64,000 bases of DNA, from NCBI RefSeq assembly GCF_001661345.1, contig NW_017962913.1, positions 2,423,428 through 2,487,427 of the forward strand, in the 5' to 3' direction. Shown piece by piece: positions 41,955 through 52,411 of this stretch (within the stretch, counting starts at the first letter, position 1; each line of letters begins with the position of its first letter). The notes beneath the pieces are model-generated. The model searched no databases, was not told the origin of the DNA, and saw only the letters and a program-made list of their open reading frames with translations. The stretch is from Ascoidea rubescens DSM 1968. Taxonomy: Eukaryota; Ascomycota; Saccharomycetes; Ascoideales; Ascoideaceae. The position numbers were made by a program, and so were the translations under genes.

Positions 41955-44900
41955 TTAGTAATAGTTAGAAGGCTTTTGTGTTTTGCCTCGATTATTAAAC
42001 CCACCCCTTGAAAAGTTGCCTCTACCACCTCTCGATGAGCCTCTTATAGGTCCTCCTCGAGAAAATCCTCCTCTAGAATTTCCTTCCCAAGAAGATCCTC
42101 TTTCAGAGAACCCACCTCTTGAAGGACTATTATTTGAAAAATTATCTTTGAAATTACCTCTGAAGCTGCCTCTAGAATTTCCTCTAGAATTTCCTTTAGA
42201 ATTTCCTCTAGAATTTCCTCTAGAATTTCCTTTAGAATTTCCTCTAGAATTTCCTCTTGAAAATCCACCTCTTCCAAAGTTTCCTCCAGTTTTATTATTT
42301 GATCCAAAATTATCTCTTGTTTTGCTATCAAATCTTTTCTTAAATGGCGGCCCATCATTTCCATGATCTTTTGATAATGGTCTCTTATATTGATCATTGT
42401 ATTGATTGTTTGTTGTTTCATAATTATCGTAGGTTTTTTGATAATTATTCTCCCTGAAATTTTCAGAGTTATCATAATTTTTATATTCACCATAATTATC
42501 ATTGTTATCATAATTGGAATAGTCACCATAGCTATCATAAGTATTATAATTAGCATAAGTATTATAATTATTATAACCATCATAATTATCATAATTAATT
42601 TGACTTTGGGATTTTTCATCGTATTGATTATTTTTATCATCAATGCCATAATTATCATTGTCACCAAAATTATCATAATTATCAATTGATATTATATTTG
42701 TTTCTTCATTGTCTCCATAATTATCGAAAGTCTTATCATCAATATCCTCAAATTCCTCATTTTCCAAAGAGCTCTTTCGCTCATTTTTTTGATTACTCAC
42801 TGTGTGTTCAACATTTTTCTTTTCTTTTGAATTAGGTTTTTCATCATTTTTCTGGGCTATGTCAATACTAGTATTACCCAAATTTTGTTCATCCTGAACA
42901 GAAGAGACTAATTCATTAATAGATGTTATATTATCTTCCGCTTGAATTTTTCCAACAGCTTCATTGATAATATTATCCCCGTCAAAATTGTTGTTATTGT
43001 TACCGAGATTATCCCAATCATTACTTCTATTGTTACCACTCAATTCATTTAAATTGTTAGAATTAGATTTATTATTTTTATTCTCTTCAGTTTTATCTGA
43101 CGAATGAGCTTTATTATCCGTTAAATGTGTGGCTTGATCAGATATTTCACTGGTTTTACTTCTTGAATGTGCATTTTCATTCTTTAAATTATCATTGTTA
43201 TCATTTTTATCACCTAGAGCCAAATCTTTTTTATTAATATTAATTTCATGATTATCAGCGTTTTCAAGCTCATGATATAAATCACTGATATTCAATGTTT
43301 TTTCAAAATTTTCTTTTGCTAATTTTCCTTTAGTGATAGTCTCTGAAATCGATTCTTTTGGATTATTCCGGTTGCTTTGTTTATTCTGTTTACTCTGATC
43401 ATCATCATTTAATTCTAATTCTTTTAAAGTTTCTTTTGAAACAAATAAATCTGATGAAGTTTTTGAGTTAGACTGATTGCTATTTATATGGTTTATGCTT
43501 TGAATGCTGTCATGAACCTGGTCATCTTTGTATTCTTGAGATCCAACTTTATTCAATAATTTCTGATCTGCCTCAATTGTTGAAGCAAGAGAGTTACCAG
43601 ACTTTTTATATTCGTATGGCTTGTCTATCTCTTTAGGAAGACGGCGTCCACCCAATATTCTTTGTTTATTATCATTAACTTTTATTGCTTTTGAAGATCC
43701 ATCATTGATTTCCATAAAAGCATTATCGTCAGAATCGGTATGCAGATTTTTATCTTTGATTTTTCTTAGAGGAATTTTTGGTTTTTCATTCGAGTTATTT
43801 TTTTTTGTTTTGTAATTTTTTCCAAGGTCCTGCTTTTTATTATTTTTGATATAATTCCGATGTATGTTATATTCAGTATTATCTTTTTTCTCTTTTTTCT
43901 CCTTTTTATTATGACTCCCTTTTTCACCAACATTATCTTTACCATTAAGATTACCATAACTGGAATTATAATTGTTTCCATGATTATAATTATTGGGACT
44001 ATTATAATTATCATAGTTATTATAATCATTGTAGTTATGATAACTATTATAGTTGTCATAGTTGTCATAGTTATCATAATTATCATAATTATCATTATTA
44101 TTGTTATAATTCTTGTGACTATCGTACTTATCATAATTATTGCTAAAATCCTCATAATGCTCGACCTGATCATCGGTTCCGTAATTTTTTGAATCTTGTA
44201 CCTTTATGTCAAACAGACCATAGTCTGTAATTTCGGTTTCATTTTTTCCAACATTCTCAGAAGAATTACCTGTCGATGGTTTTGATTCCAATTTAAAAGA
44301 TGAATTATTGTAGACATCTAGATCAATATTTGTATTTCTAACCGAATGGGTGTTCAAATCGTCACCAGAAGGTGCAAGGTCATGACTATTAGCGTCAATC
44401 ACCTGTATTTCCTTGCCTAAATTAATTTTCGTAGAGTCTTTATGCTTTATTGTTTTATTATGTTGATTTTGTTTATCTGAAGGGTTCTTTTTTTCGTATT
44501 TTTCTTCATTTTTATCTAAATTATCAATTGATATTTCATCAAAACTTAAACTGATACTCTCATTAGCCTGAACAATATTTTGTTCATTTAAATCAGCTTC
44601 AACTATAAGATCAAAATCACGTTCAGAATTATCTTTAGCTATAATATTACCGTTGGATTTATGCGACTTTTTAGCTAATTCATTGACAGATTTGGAATTA
44701 AAGTCTTTAATATGATTTGAATTATAATTTTTGTCTGATTTCCTAGACTCTATTCTATTTTCATTTGGATATTCACCAATTTTTTCTTTTGCATTATCAG
44801 ATTTATTGTTTTTTTCAGTTTTATCAAGCTCACTATTTTTCTTTATCTCTGTTTTGGTTTTTTCAATGTTCAGTGAATTATTATTCTGTTCCATTTGTTT

Positions 44901-47900
44901 TGAATCTGATTTTTCACTGTTTTCAATACCTTTAATTTGTGAATTTGTAGTCTCTTTTAACATAAAATCAGGTGTATTCACATTTTTGATGGTAGATAAA
45001 CTAAGTTCATCGTGTTTTTTATTAGGAATATTGTTTGTTTGACCAATTTTTGTATTAAAACTTGACTCCATTTCTGTAATTTCACCAGGTTCATCAAATT
45101 CGTGAGATGAAAGAGCTGATAAAATTAACGAAGAAGCCCTTTTTCTGTTTTTATCCGAGTTTTTATCTAATTCTGCTCTTGGTTCATCTACTTTATCTTC
45201 TATAACTCCATGATCGCTAATTAAAGGCTCGTTTTCCATAATTGAAGTTTCGTCTTGTGATTCGGATAAATCATCAAGATCCAAATCATTTTTATTATTA
45301 ATTTTTAAAATGTCTTCTATCAAAACTTGTTGTTCAATTTCAGGTTCAATTTCTTGCTTAGATTTTTGATTAGTTTCATCTTTTTGGTTTAATTGATAAT
45401 CTTTGCTATTATTATCATTATAGTTTTCAGTATTGTAGTTATCAGCAAAGTTGTTTTGAGCAAGATGATTTTCATCTGTATAATCATAGTTTCCATCATC
45501 GTAGTTTCCATCATCGTAGTTTTCAGTAGTATAATTTTCATCACCATAGTTTTCATCACCATAGTTTCCAGCAGTATAACTATCAGTAGTCTCTTTTGGA
45601 TTCAGATAATTAGTATAGTTTTCATCTTGGAAATAGCCCTTTTTATTATAAGCAGGATAGTTCTCGTAATGGTTCTTTTTATTATAATAATCATTATTCT
45701 TATGATAAAAATCATTATATGAGTAATTGTAATTTTTATTATGGTTATTTTCATATCTTCCAGATTTTTCTTTATTATTATATCTTTCAGATTTTTGATT
45801 TGGTGAGCCACGAAACTGATTGTTTTTATTAAATTTCTGTTTTGGATCTCTGTAATTACCTTCATCTCCATTATAATTATATTTTGATTTCTTATCAAAA
45901 GAGAAAAATTCATGTTTATCACTATATCCAAAAGCATTCGATTGATTTTTATAAACATAGGAGTGTCTATCATCACCTCTAAAATCTGATCTCATTAATT
46001 GTTTACCATAATTTTCTGTCAGATTACTTGTATTAAAATCATTTTTTCCATGATTAAAATTTTTATTAAAATTTTTTTTCTCATATGGTTTATAATTATT
46101 ATCAATTCTTTTATTTTCTGTGGAATAATAATGATTGTCATAGTTTTTATAATTATTATTTGTATTATAATATGATTTTTTATTATTATTGGAAGCCGTA
46201 TAATTATCATTAGAATAATCGTTATAATTGGTATTATAATTTTCATTTTGGTCAAAAGAATCAACATAAGAATCACCATAAGAATCACCATAAGAATCAT
46301 CATAATCCTGATGTTCTATTGTAAAATGATCAATGTTATCATAACTTTGCTCGTAATTCTCAGTGTTATCGTAATTCGATTCAAAAGATTCATCATAATT
46401 ACTAGGTTCAGTAGGAAATTCTTTATTTAAAGAAGGATGAATGATTTTTTTAATATCTTCATCCACTGGAAACCTAGCTTTTTGAGCTGAAAGAACCTCG
46501 CTTCTTCTTTCAATAGTGGTATCAATCTTGTGAACTGATCTCAAAAAGCTTGGAATTGACTTATTTGAAACAGATGATTTTCTTGAAGAAATAGATTTTC
46601 TTTTTGAATCAGGGCTTTTAAAATTTTTATGTGATTCCCTGAACCTTTGTTCTTTCTCCTGTAATTCTTTGAGTTTATTTTCTTTTAATTTTTTTTCTTC
46701 TTCAAATTGTTTTTCTTTTAACCTTTTTTGTTCAAGGTTTTTTTTTCTAATTTGCTCTAATTCATTTTTCTTAGCGTCTTCAAAAAATTCTATTGCTTCT
46801 TTAAGTGAGGGATTGATTTTGCTTCTTTTGTTATTAATCAAGTTTCCGTTATTGATTTGGTAAATGTCGTTCAGAGAATCGAGATTTTTATTGATTTTAA
46901 TCTTATCAGTTTTAGGTTTATCAGCTGCAGATCCATCAATTTTTGCAGTTTTATCGGTTTGTTCAGTTTGATTTATTGTTTCTGCTTTATTAATCAGATC
47001 TATTTTCAGTACATTTTCAATATTATCAGTTTTATTAGTTTTATTAATATTACCGATATTGTCAGTCTTATCAATATTATCCGTTTTATCGATAATACCA
47101 GTTTTATCAATATTATTTGTATTATCAGTAGCATCGGTTTTTTCAATATAATTGTTGATTGTAGTATTTTCAGTGTTAGTTTGATATAATTTGTCATCGT
47201 TAGTTTGTGGATTTTGATTATGATTAAGGATGTCATTAGGGATGTCATTAGAGATGTCATTAGGGATGTCATTTTGATCATCAATTAAACTTTTCAGTTG
47301 AAGCCTTTTAGCTTCAAGTCTTTTTAGACGTTGTTTTTCAAGAATATTTTGAATTGAGGCATTAACAGTTTTAGTGACGACAGTGCTTAAATTCATTATA
47401 TTAAGTTTTTTTCGATGAGATTGTAATAAAAATTTATCATTGATTAGGGATAGTTTCTTATTCCAGCCATAGACGTCATTTAATTTTTCAAAGACTTTAG
47501 CAAAATTAAATAAGTCAAAATATTTACTTTCAGTTATAGATGGAGTATTCATGATTTCTTTCAATCTTTTTCTGATGGTCGAAGTTTTCAAAATTTTGGC
47601 AGAGATTCTTTTATAGATGAATAATTTTTCCAAAACTTTTTTGAAATTTAAAAAAGTGTTCAAAGTATAAGGGGGGATGGATAGTATTACTCTTAATTCA
47701 AGGGAGAGTTCATTTAAACTTGATATGATTTCAGGTTCGGATAGACTATTTGCTTGTAAGACAAGTTGGTCGTCATCGTTTGGGTATTTGAAGATGTATT
47801 TAGGGGCAGATGAGTCCTCGTCTTGATCATTTCCACGTCCATCATCTAAATCTGCACCGAATAGTGAATCGTTATCATCATTTTGTTCTTGGTTATCAGC

Positions 47901-49022
47901 GTCTGAACTGTCATTAACAAGAAGAGAGAAGTTGTTTCTTGATGTTGTTATATTTTTGTTATATTTTTTTTGTTGTGTTTCATCTTCTTTGTGTTCATCT
48001 TCATCAGATGAGGAGTTTATGTCTATAATTTCAGGCAGATGATTTCGAATGATTTTTAGGTTTTGTTTTCTTAATTTTTCCTTTTTGGAGATAACTTTTT
48101 TTGATTTTTGAGCTTTTGAAATTGATTTTTTCTGCGTACTTTTTGAATTGATTTTTTTGTGTTTATTTGGAACTTTTATCAAAATCGAATTCTTTTTTTT
48201 AGCTGAAGAAGTTTTTATATTGATTGAATTTTTCTTTGAGTTTGAGTCTTTGATTGTTGATTTTTTTGAATTTTTTAATTGTTTATTCGATAATTTGGGA
48301 GCAATTTTTTTAGTTTTAGTGATGATTATATCATCATCATCATCATCATCATAATGGTCATTATCGAGATATTTCTCTTCTTCCTGTTCTTCTTCTTCAT
48401 CATCTTCATCGTCATCGTCGTCGTTATAATCATCTTCATCTTCTTCAATATTATTTTCGAATTGGTGATCTATATCCTGGTCTGAGTTTGAATTATTGCT
48501 GTTTTCTTCTTCTTCTTCTTCTTCCTCTTTATTATCATTACTGAAGGAATTGATGAGGTTATTTGAAGATTCTAATTCTCTAAACTGTCTTAAATTTCTT
48601 TTTCTTTGAATAATTCTCTTTTCAATTGATGTTAGACGATCATTTCTTCTACCATAACTACCTATATTAATGTGTTTATGATTTGGAGGTTTCTTTCTTT
48701 TTGTGATTAAATTTGAATTTGAGTTTGATAAAGAGTTTTTTTTCTTATTTTTAGTGGATTGTTTATTGGTTGATGAAGATGAGTTTGGGGTAGAAAAACT
48801 TAATTCTAATCTTTCTAATTCATCAATTTCATCGATTTCAATGTCATTGCCATTTTTGTAAGCATCATCATCGTTGTCGTTGTCGCTGTTATTATTATTG
48901 ATGTAGTTGTGTTTTTTGTTTGACTTTAGAGATCTTGAAGAGGATTTTGATGCTGGAGTTGAGATAGATATGAAATCCTTTTGGGTTTTAGTTGATCTTT
49001 TTCTTCTAGTTATTGTGGGCAT
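41955..49022 (-). CDS. Giant disordered protein with TND/IBD-like domain
   Basis: 2355 aa in one uninterrupted frame; not assignable to a yeast gene by eye. N-terminus basic (TRRKRSTKTQK) with Asp/Glu runs to about residue 230, then Lys/Ser-rich. A SUMO-interaction-like EIIDINSSSDEDE lies near 330. One compact helical region at about 430-530 (LSLELRVILSIPPYTL, FKKVLEKLFIYKRISAKIL, LKEIMN, LNDVYGWNKKL) resembles TFIIS N-terminal/LEDGF-IBD-type helical bundles. A charged coiled coil follows at about 740-800 (KKNLEQKRLKEKQFEEEKKL). The rest is disordered: Tyr/Asn/Asp-rich blocks (about 860-1210, 1620-1680, 2110-2210; DNYDNYDNYDNY units) and an RG/NSRG-rich end (about 2240-2355). The composition suggests a nuclear RNA- or chromatin-linked condensate protein. 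Confidence 0.85.
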   Translation of the reverse strand: MPTITRRKRSTKTQKDFISISTPASKSSSRSLKSNKKHNYINNNNSDNDNDDDAYKNGNDIEIDEIDELERLELSFSTPNSSSSTNKQSTKNKKKNSLSNSNSNLITKRKKPPNHKHINIGSYGRRNDRLTSIEKRIIQRKRNLRQFRELESSNNLINSFSNDNKEEEEEEEENSNNSNSDQDIDHQFENNIEEDEDDYNDDDDDEDDEEEEQEEEKYLDNDHYDDDDDDDIIITKTKKIAPKLSNKQLKNSKKSTIKDSNSKKNSINIKTSSAKKKNSILIKVPNKHKKINSKSTQKKSISKAQKSKKVISKKEKLRKQNLKIIRNHLPEIIDINSSSDEDEHKEDETQQKKYNKNITTSRNNFSLLVNDSSDADNQEQNDDNDSLFGADLDDGRGNDQDEDSSAPKYIFKYPNDDDQLVLQANSLSEPEIISSLNELSLELRVILSIPPYTLNTFLNFKKVLEKLFIYKRISAKILKTSTIRKRLKEIMNTPSITESKYFDLFNFAKVFEKLNDVYGWNKKLSLINDKFLLQSHRKKLNIMNLSTVVTKTVNASIQNILEKQRLKRLEAKRLQLKSLIDDQNDIPNDISNDIPNDILNHNQNPQTNDDKLYQTNTENTTINNYIEKTDATDNTNNIDKTGIIDKTDNIDKTDNIGNINKTNKTDNIENVLKIDLINKAETINQTEQTDKTAKIDGSAADKPKTDKIKINKNLDSLNDIYQINNGNLINNKRSKINPSLKEAIEFFEDAKKNELEQIRKKNLEQKRLKEKQFEEEKKLKENKLKELQEKEQRFRESHKNFKSPDSKRKSISSRKSSVSNKSIPSFLRSVHKIDTTIERRSEVLSAQKARFPVDEDIKKIIHPSLNKEFPTEPSNYDESFESNYDNTENYEQSYDNIDHFTIEHQDYDDSYGDSYGDSYVDSFDQNENYNTNYNDYSNDNYTASNNNKKSYYNTNNNYKNYDNHYYSTENKRIDNNYKPYEKKNFNKNFNHGKNDFNTSNLTENYGKQLMRSDFRGDDRHSYVYKNQSNAFGYSDKHEFFSFDKKSKYNYNGDEGNYRDPKQKFNKNNQFRGSPNQKSERYNNKEKSGRYENNHNKNYNYSYNDFYHKNNDYYNKKNHYENYPAYNKKGYFQDENYTNYLNPKETTDSYTAGNYGDENYGDENYTTENYDDGNYDDGNYDYTDENHLAQNNFADNYNTENYNDNNSKDYQLNQKDETNQKSKQEIEPEIEQQVLIEDILKINNKNDLDLDDLSESQDETSIMENEPLISDHGVIEDKVDEPRAELDKNSDKNRKRASSLILSALSSHEFDEPGEITEMESSFNTKIGQTNNIPNKKHDELSLSTIKNVNTPDFMLKETTNSQIKGIENSEKSDSKQMEQNNNSLNIEKTKTEIKKNSELDKTEKNNKSDNAKEKIGEYPNENRIESRKSDKNYNSNHIKDFNSKSVNELAKKSHKSNGNIIAKDNSERDFDLIVEADLNEQNIVQANESISLSFDEISIDNLDKNEEKYEKKNPSDKQNQHNKTIKHKDSTKINLGKEIQVIDANSHDLAPSGDDLNTHSVRNTNIDLDVYNNSSFKLESKPSTGNSSENVGKNETEITDYGLFDIKVQDSKNYGTDDQVEHYEDFSNNYDKYDSHKNYNNNNDNYDNYDNYDNYDNYNSYHNYNDYNNYDNYNSPNNYNHGNNYNSSYGNLNGKDNVGEKGSHNKKEKKEKKDNTEYNIHRNYIKNNKKQDLGKNYKTKKNNSNEKPKIPLRKIKDKNLHTDSDDNAFMEINDGSSKAIKVNDNKQRILGGRRLPKEIDKPYEYKKSGNSLASTIEADQKLLNKVGSQEYKDDQVHDSIQSINHINSNQSNSKTSSDLFVSKETLKELELNDDDQSKQNKQSNRNNPKESISETITKGKLAKENFEKTLNISDLYHELENADNHEININKKDLALGDKNDNNDNLKNENAHSRSKTSEISDQATHLTDNKAHSSDKTEENKNNKSNSNNLNELSGNNRSNDWDNLGNNNNNFDGDNIINEAVGKIQAEDNITSINELVSSVQDEQNLGNTSIDIAQKNDEKPNSKEKKNVEHTVSNQKNERKSSLENEEFEDIDDKTFDNYGDNEETNIISIDNYDNFGDNDNYGIDDKNNQYDEKSQSQINYDNYDGYNNYNTYANYNTYDSYGDYSNYDNNDNYGEYKNYDNSENFRENNYQKTYDNYETTNNQYNDQYKRPLSKDHGNDGPPFKKRFDSKTRDNFGSNNKTGGNFGRGGFSRGNSRGNSKGNSRGNSRGNSKGNSRGNSRGSFRGNFKDNFSNNSPSRGGFSERGSSWEGNSRGGFSRGGPIRGSSRGGRGNFSRGGFNNRGKTQKPSNYY
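42160..42260. repeat. Coding repeat for (S/N)RGN units
   Basis: A 12-nt unit (TCTAGAATTTCC and the variant TTTAGAATTTCC, plus strand), about eight copies in frame. On the minus strand it encodes RGNS/KGNS repeats at the C-terminus of the giant protein. Confidence 0.85.
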
Positions 49023-49032
49023 ATCTTTAGTG

Positions 49033-49080
49033 TTTAATTGTTTAATTGTTTAATTGTTTAATTGTTTAATTGTTTAATTG
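49033..49080. repeat. 8-nt TTTAATTG tandem, 6 copies
   Basis: Six perfect TTTAATTG units immediately upstream of the giant gene's ATG (49022), so probably in its 5' leader. Confidence 0.9.
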
Positions 49081-49414
49081 TTTATTGTTGTGAAAATTTC
49101 CTCTTGTTTTGAGATCGAGTTGTTTGAGATTGAATGGTTATAGTGTGAAAAATAAAAAGGAAAAATAAAAAAAAAATGAAGATGAAAATGAATATGAAAA
49201 TGAAAATGGAGCCGAATAAAGTAGAATGCAATTCAATGAACTAACAAAAAAAGCTGGGAGAGAACAACAAAAAGAAATTGGTGGATGAATTGGTCGAGGA
49301 GTTGATGTCAAAGATGCCCAATCAAGAGAGATAGTCGACTGGTTATCAGCTTGAGAATTTGGTTTGAGCGAACTGAGGATATAATGCGACTCAAAAGCCA
49401 GGAAGGAGATCCGG

Positions 49415-49451
49415 CGCGGATAGACGCGGATAGACGCGGATATACATATCC
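49415..49451. repeat. CGCGGATAGA decamer array plus inverted repeat
   Basis: 2.8 copies of CGCGGATAGA (49415-49442) run into GGATATACATATCC (49438-49451), a perfect 6-bp inverted repeat. The repeated GCGGATA core at 10-bp helical spacing looks like a set of protein-binding sites. Confidence 0.75.
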
Positions 49452-49500
49452 GTTTCCGTATAAAAAATCCGCATTGTTCAGTTGTCTCCGTGGTGCATTC

Positions 49501-49524
49501 ACATGCACATGCACATGCACATGC
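49501..49524. repeat. ACATGC hexamer array, 4 copies
   Basis: Four perfect head-to-tail ACATGC units in the divergent promoter region; alternating purine-pyrimidine sequence. Confidence 0.9.
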
Positions 49525-50137
49525 TTTTGAAAGCCGCCGGAAAGAAAAGCGCCGCTGGAGGATCCGAAAGAAGATCCGAGGAGGAGCCGAGAGTGTCGCA
49601 GTTTCCAGAGGATTCCAGAGGGTTTCAGAGGAGGAAACGCTGGATGAGCAGCAGAGGAAGCACAGACAGTAGAGCTCGGACTGGGAAGAAGCCGCTGGAG
49701 GAGAAGGGTCCTGCACAGAAACAGCGTATATAAGCCCTTGATCGTGCTGTTGGGGTTTGTTTTGTTTTGTTTGCTATATGATTTTTGTCAACTTAGTTCT
49801 CTTATTCCAGCGGTGATAGTTTATCTATTTGAGTCTTATTGCAGCAAAGCTTATAAGTTTCTCAATCCTAAATCTTATATTCCTTTAGTTGTTTTTGTTG
49901 AAAAATTTTAGAAATTTCTAACAAGATCCAGAGAGGTTGTGTATAAATAATTTATAAGTAATTTTGAATCCTGTTTTGTTAGAAGAGGATAGTCATTTTA
50001 GGAGAATAAGATCATTGACTGTATATAATAGTGCTTTGATTTTGTGATATTCTTTTTATCGTTATCAAAAGGCTTTTTTCGACCAGAGAATAAAAGTGTA
50101 TTATTTAGTGAATAAGGGTTGAGGATAGAGCATCGAA

Positions 50138-52411
50138 ATGACATATTCTAAGCCATCAACATCAGAGCAGATTGAAGTTACTGTGAAGAACAGTAATAGT
50201 ACGATGGCCAAGTATCATAAGGATGGACGTAATTCGTCTTCGGCAGACTCTGGATCTTCGGTTTCATCATATTTAGATGAAGAAGATGGGTATCATCGGT
50301 ACGATGTGAAGCATATTCAAAACCACTCGAATGCGAATGCGAATGCGAATGTTAATACTGATTTTTTGAGGTTGAATTTGAAGTCCTCTATTAATAAAAG
50401 CACAGCGACGTCGATTATCGGTGGATCTTCAATTAATATTGATCGTACTGATGATGATCGTGATCGTGATGATGATCGTGATCGTGATGATGATCGTGAT
50501 GATAGTAATGGTAATGAGATCAAAATTAATATTAAAAAACATATCATTAATGAAAATTATAATGATAATGGGAATCAAAATAATATTGATACTGGTGATG
50601 GAAATGGCAAAAAACCATTGAATATAACAGATAGGGTCAAGTCTATATATAGCAAATTCAATGAATCTCACAAGATATTTTCATTTTCATTACCATTTGG
50701 GAATTCATTAAAGAAAAACCCTATAAAGTCGTTATCGCTACCAATAAAGTTGCCCTCAATTTTATTTCCATCGAGCAATGGAAATAAAGAGATGACAAAA
50801 GAAGAGATCAAGTTGAAATTGAAAAAGCAACAATCAATTACAACGATAGAAGAAGAGATTCTATATAAAGACCATAAAGGATTGGACAATTCCAGGTTAC
50901 GAGCAATTAAAAACTCAATCACCATCAAGGGTATCAATGTGAACAATCTAAACAATATCATGAATATTATTAATAACAATAACAATAACAATAATAACGA
51001 TAATAATAGCAATCAGGTGGATATCAGTGTTCATCAGTATGTTAGCAAATCTAATAATGGATCATTTAATTCTGAATTAGAGAGAATAGAGTCGATTTTC
51101 AATAAATTGGATGGGGATATAGTGATTATAGGCGGGTATAGAGGCTCAAAGTTGAAAGATAGAAAGCTGAACAAGACTTTGTGGATTCCAATTAAAGCAG
51201 GATTTAATTTGACCAAGATAAACTTGTTTATTGGGCCTGAAGATGAAGACGAAAATAGGATTGTAGACAAGGGACAAGTTATATCAAATGGGATGTTGAC
51301 ACACATTGGGCCAATTGACATTTCAAAGAGACTAATCAAGAAATTGGGCTCATCAAGAAATTCTGTTGTCCATGAATTTGGATATGATTGGAGGTTGTCA
51401 AGTGACATCAATTCTCACCGGTTGTATGAGTTTTTGAGCAATATTTATAAGAAAACGACAAACAGGACAACAAAGAAACATGGGATCTTGATACTCGCAC
51501 ATTCGATGGGAGGAATAATAACCCACCATGTTTTGAACAACTACGACACAGTTGAGAAAGGGCTAATTCGAGGGATAGTTTATATGGGAGTTCCTTCCTC
51601 GTGTCCAAACATCTTGGGGCCAATCAGATACGGAGACTCGATCTTGTTGAACAACAAGATCCTATCAGCAGAGGTGAATTTTTTGATGAGATCCAGCTTT
51701 GTTTTTCTACCATTGAACGGGAAATTGTTTGTTGATAAAGAAAGCAACGAAGAGTTGGTAATTGACTATTTCGATGCAGACAACTGGGTGAAATACAACT
51801 TGTCACCCTTGGTGTCTAGCTATTATAAGAACAACCGACACTACAACAACTACGACACAACCATCCGGGTGTCGTTTAACCAGGCCTACGACTACCTTTC
51901 GAGAACGCTCCGAAGAACAAAGAAGTTTCTCCACGAGTTGGAATACCGTCCCGAGTGGCAGAGCCAGTATCCACCGTTGGTGATCGTGTACGGCAACCAG
52001 GTGCCCTCGGTTCGACGCTCGCGAGTCGAGGGCTTCGGCGGCATTCTGCGCGGCGCCTACGACGATTTTGTATACGGGCCGGGCGACGGAGTGGTGTACC
52101 ACAAGTTGCTCATGCCCGAGCAGAACGGCTTTCCGGTGGTGGCCAAAATCGCCTCCGACGCAGGCCATGTCAGTCTCATGGCCGACATAGACGCGATAAG
52201 CAGGGCTATCGAGGCGATTCTTGTGCACGAGCAGCACACGCAGCACGCGCCACACGCGCCGCCCCTGTTGCTGCGTAGTACGACTGGGGCACTGCTTCTG
52301 CTGCTGTCGCCGGTGGCTCGTAGCTCCGGCCGTGCGCCACCGGCCGATGTACAGCTGCCTCTGCTTCCTCTTCACAGCTCTGCTCCTGCGCTTCCTCCAC
52401 CTGTTGGCTGA
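50138..52411 (+). CDS. Fungal alpha/beta hydrolase (LCAT/lipase-like)
   Basis: 757 aa. Residues 1-320 are mostly disordered (Ser-, Asn- and Asp/Arg-rich). The hydrolase domain runs from about 325 to 690. It starts VIIGGYRGSKL, then LWIPIKAGFNL, LTHIGPIDISKRLIKKLG and FGYDWRLS. The nucleophile elbow is AHSMGG (Ser456), followed by VYMGVPSSCPNILGPIR and YGPGDGVV. DAGHVSLM probably supplies the catalytic His. I recall this family from filamentous fungi as an uncharacterised LCAT/lipase-like hydrolase. The last 60 codons are GC- and CTG-rich; with CUG read as Leu they give a poly-Leu tail, with Ser a Ser-rich tail. In-frame CTG codons at 51167 and 52046 fall in polar positions. Confidence 0.85.
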   Translation: MTYSKPSTSEQIEVTVKNSNSTMAKYHKDGRNSSSADSGSSVSSYLDEEDGYHRYDVKHIQNHSNANANANVNTDFLRLNLKSSINKSTATSIIGGSSINIDRTDDDRDRDDDRDRDDDRDDSNGNEIKINIKKHIINENYNDNGNQNNIDTGDGNGKKPLNITDRVKSIYSKFNESHKIFSFSLPFGNSLKKNPIKSLSLPIKLPSILFPSSNGNKEMTKEEIKLKLKKQQSITTIEEEILYKDHKGLDNSRLRAIKNSITIKGINVNNLNNIMNIINNNNNNNNNDNNSNQVDISVHQYVSKSNNGSFNSELERIESIFNKLDGDIVIIGGYRGSKLKDRKLNKTLWIPIKAGFNLTKINLFIGPEDEDENRIVDKGQVISNGMLTHIGPIDISKRLIKKLGSSRNSVVHEFGYDWRLSSDINSHRLYEFLSNIYKKTTNRTTKKHGILILAHSMGGIITHHVLNNYDTVEKGLIRGIVYMGVPSSCPNILGPIRYGDSILLNNKILSAEVNFLMRSSFVFLPLNGKLFVDKESNEELVIDYFDADNWVKYNLSPLVSSYYKNNRHYNNYDTTIRVSFNQAYDYLSRTLRRTKKFLHELEYRPEWQSQYPPLVIVYGNQVPSVRRSRVEGFGGILRGAYDDFVYGPGDGVVYHKLLMPEQNGFPVVAKIASDAGHVSLMADIDAISRAIEAILVHEQHTQHAPHAPPLLLRSTTGALLLLLSPVARSSGRAPPADVQLPLLPLHSSAPALPPPVG

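Larger units (their letters stand above)
49081..50137. other. Divergent intergenic region with clustered repeats
   Basis: Promoter region between the giant gene and the hydrolase gene. A more GC-rich block (about 49400-49700) holds a CGCGGATAGA decamer array, an inverted GGATAT repeat and a four-copy ACATGC array. TATATAAG occurs at about 49728. No convincing gene. Confidence 0.55.
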
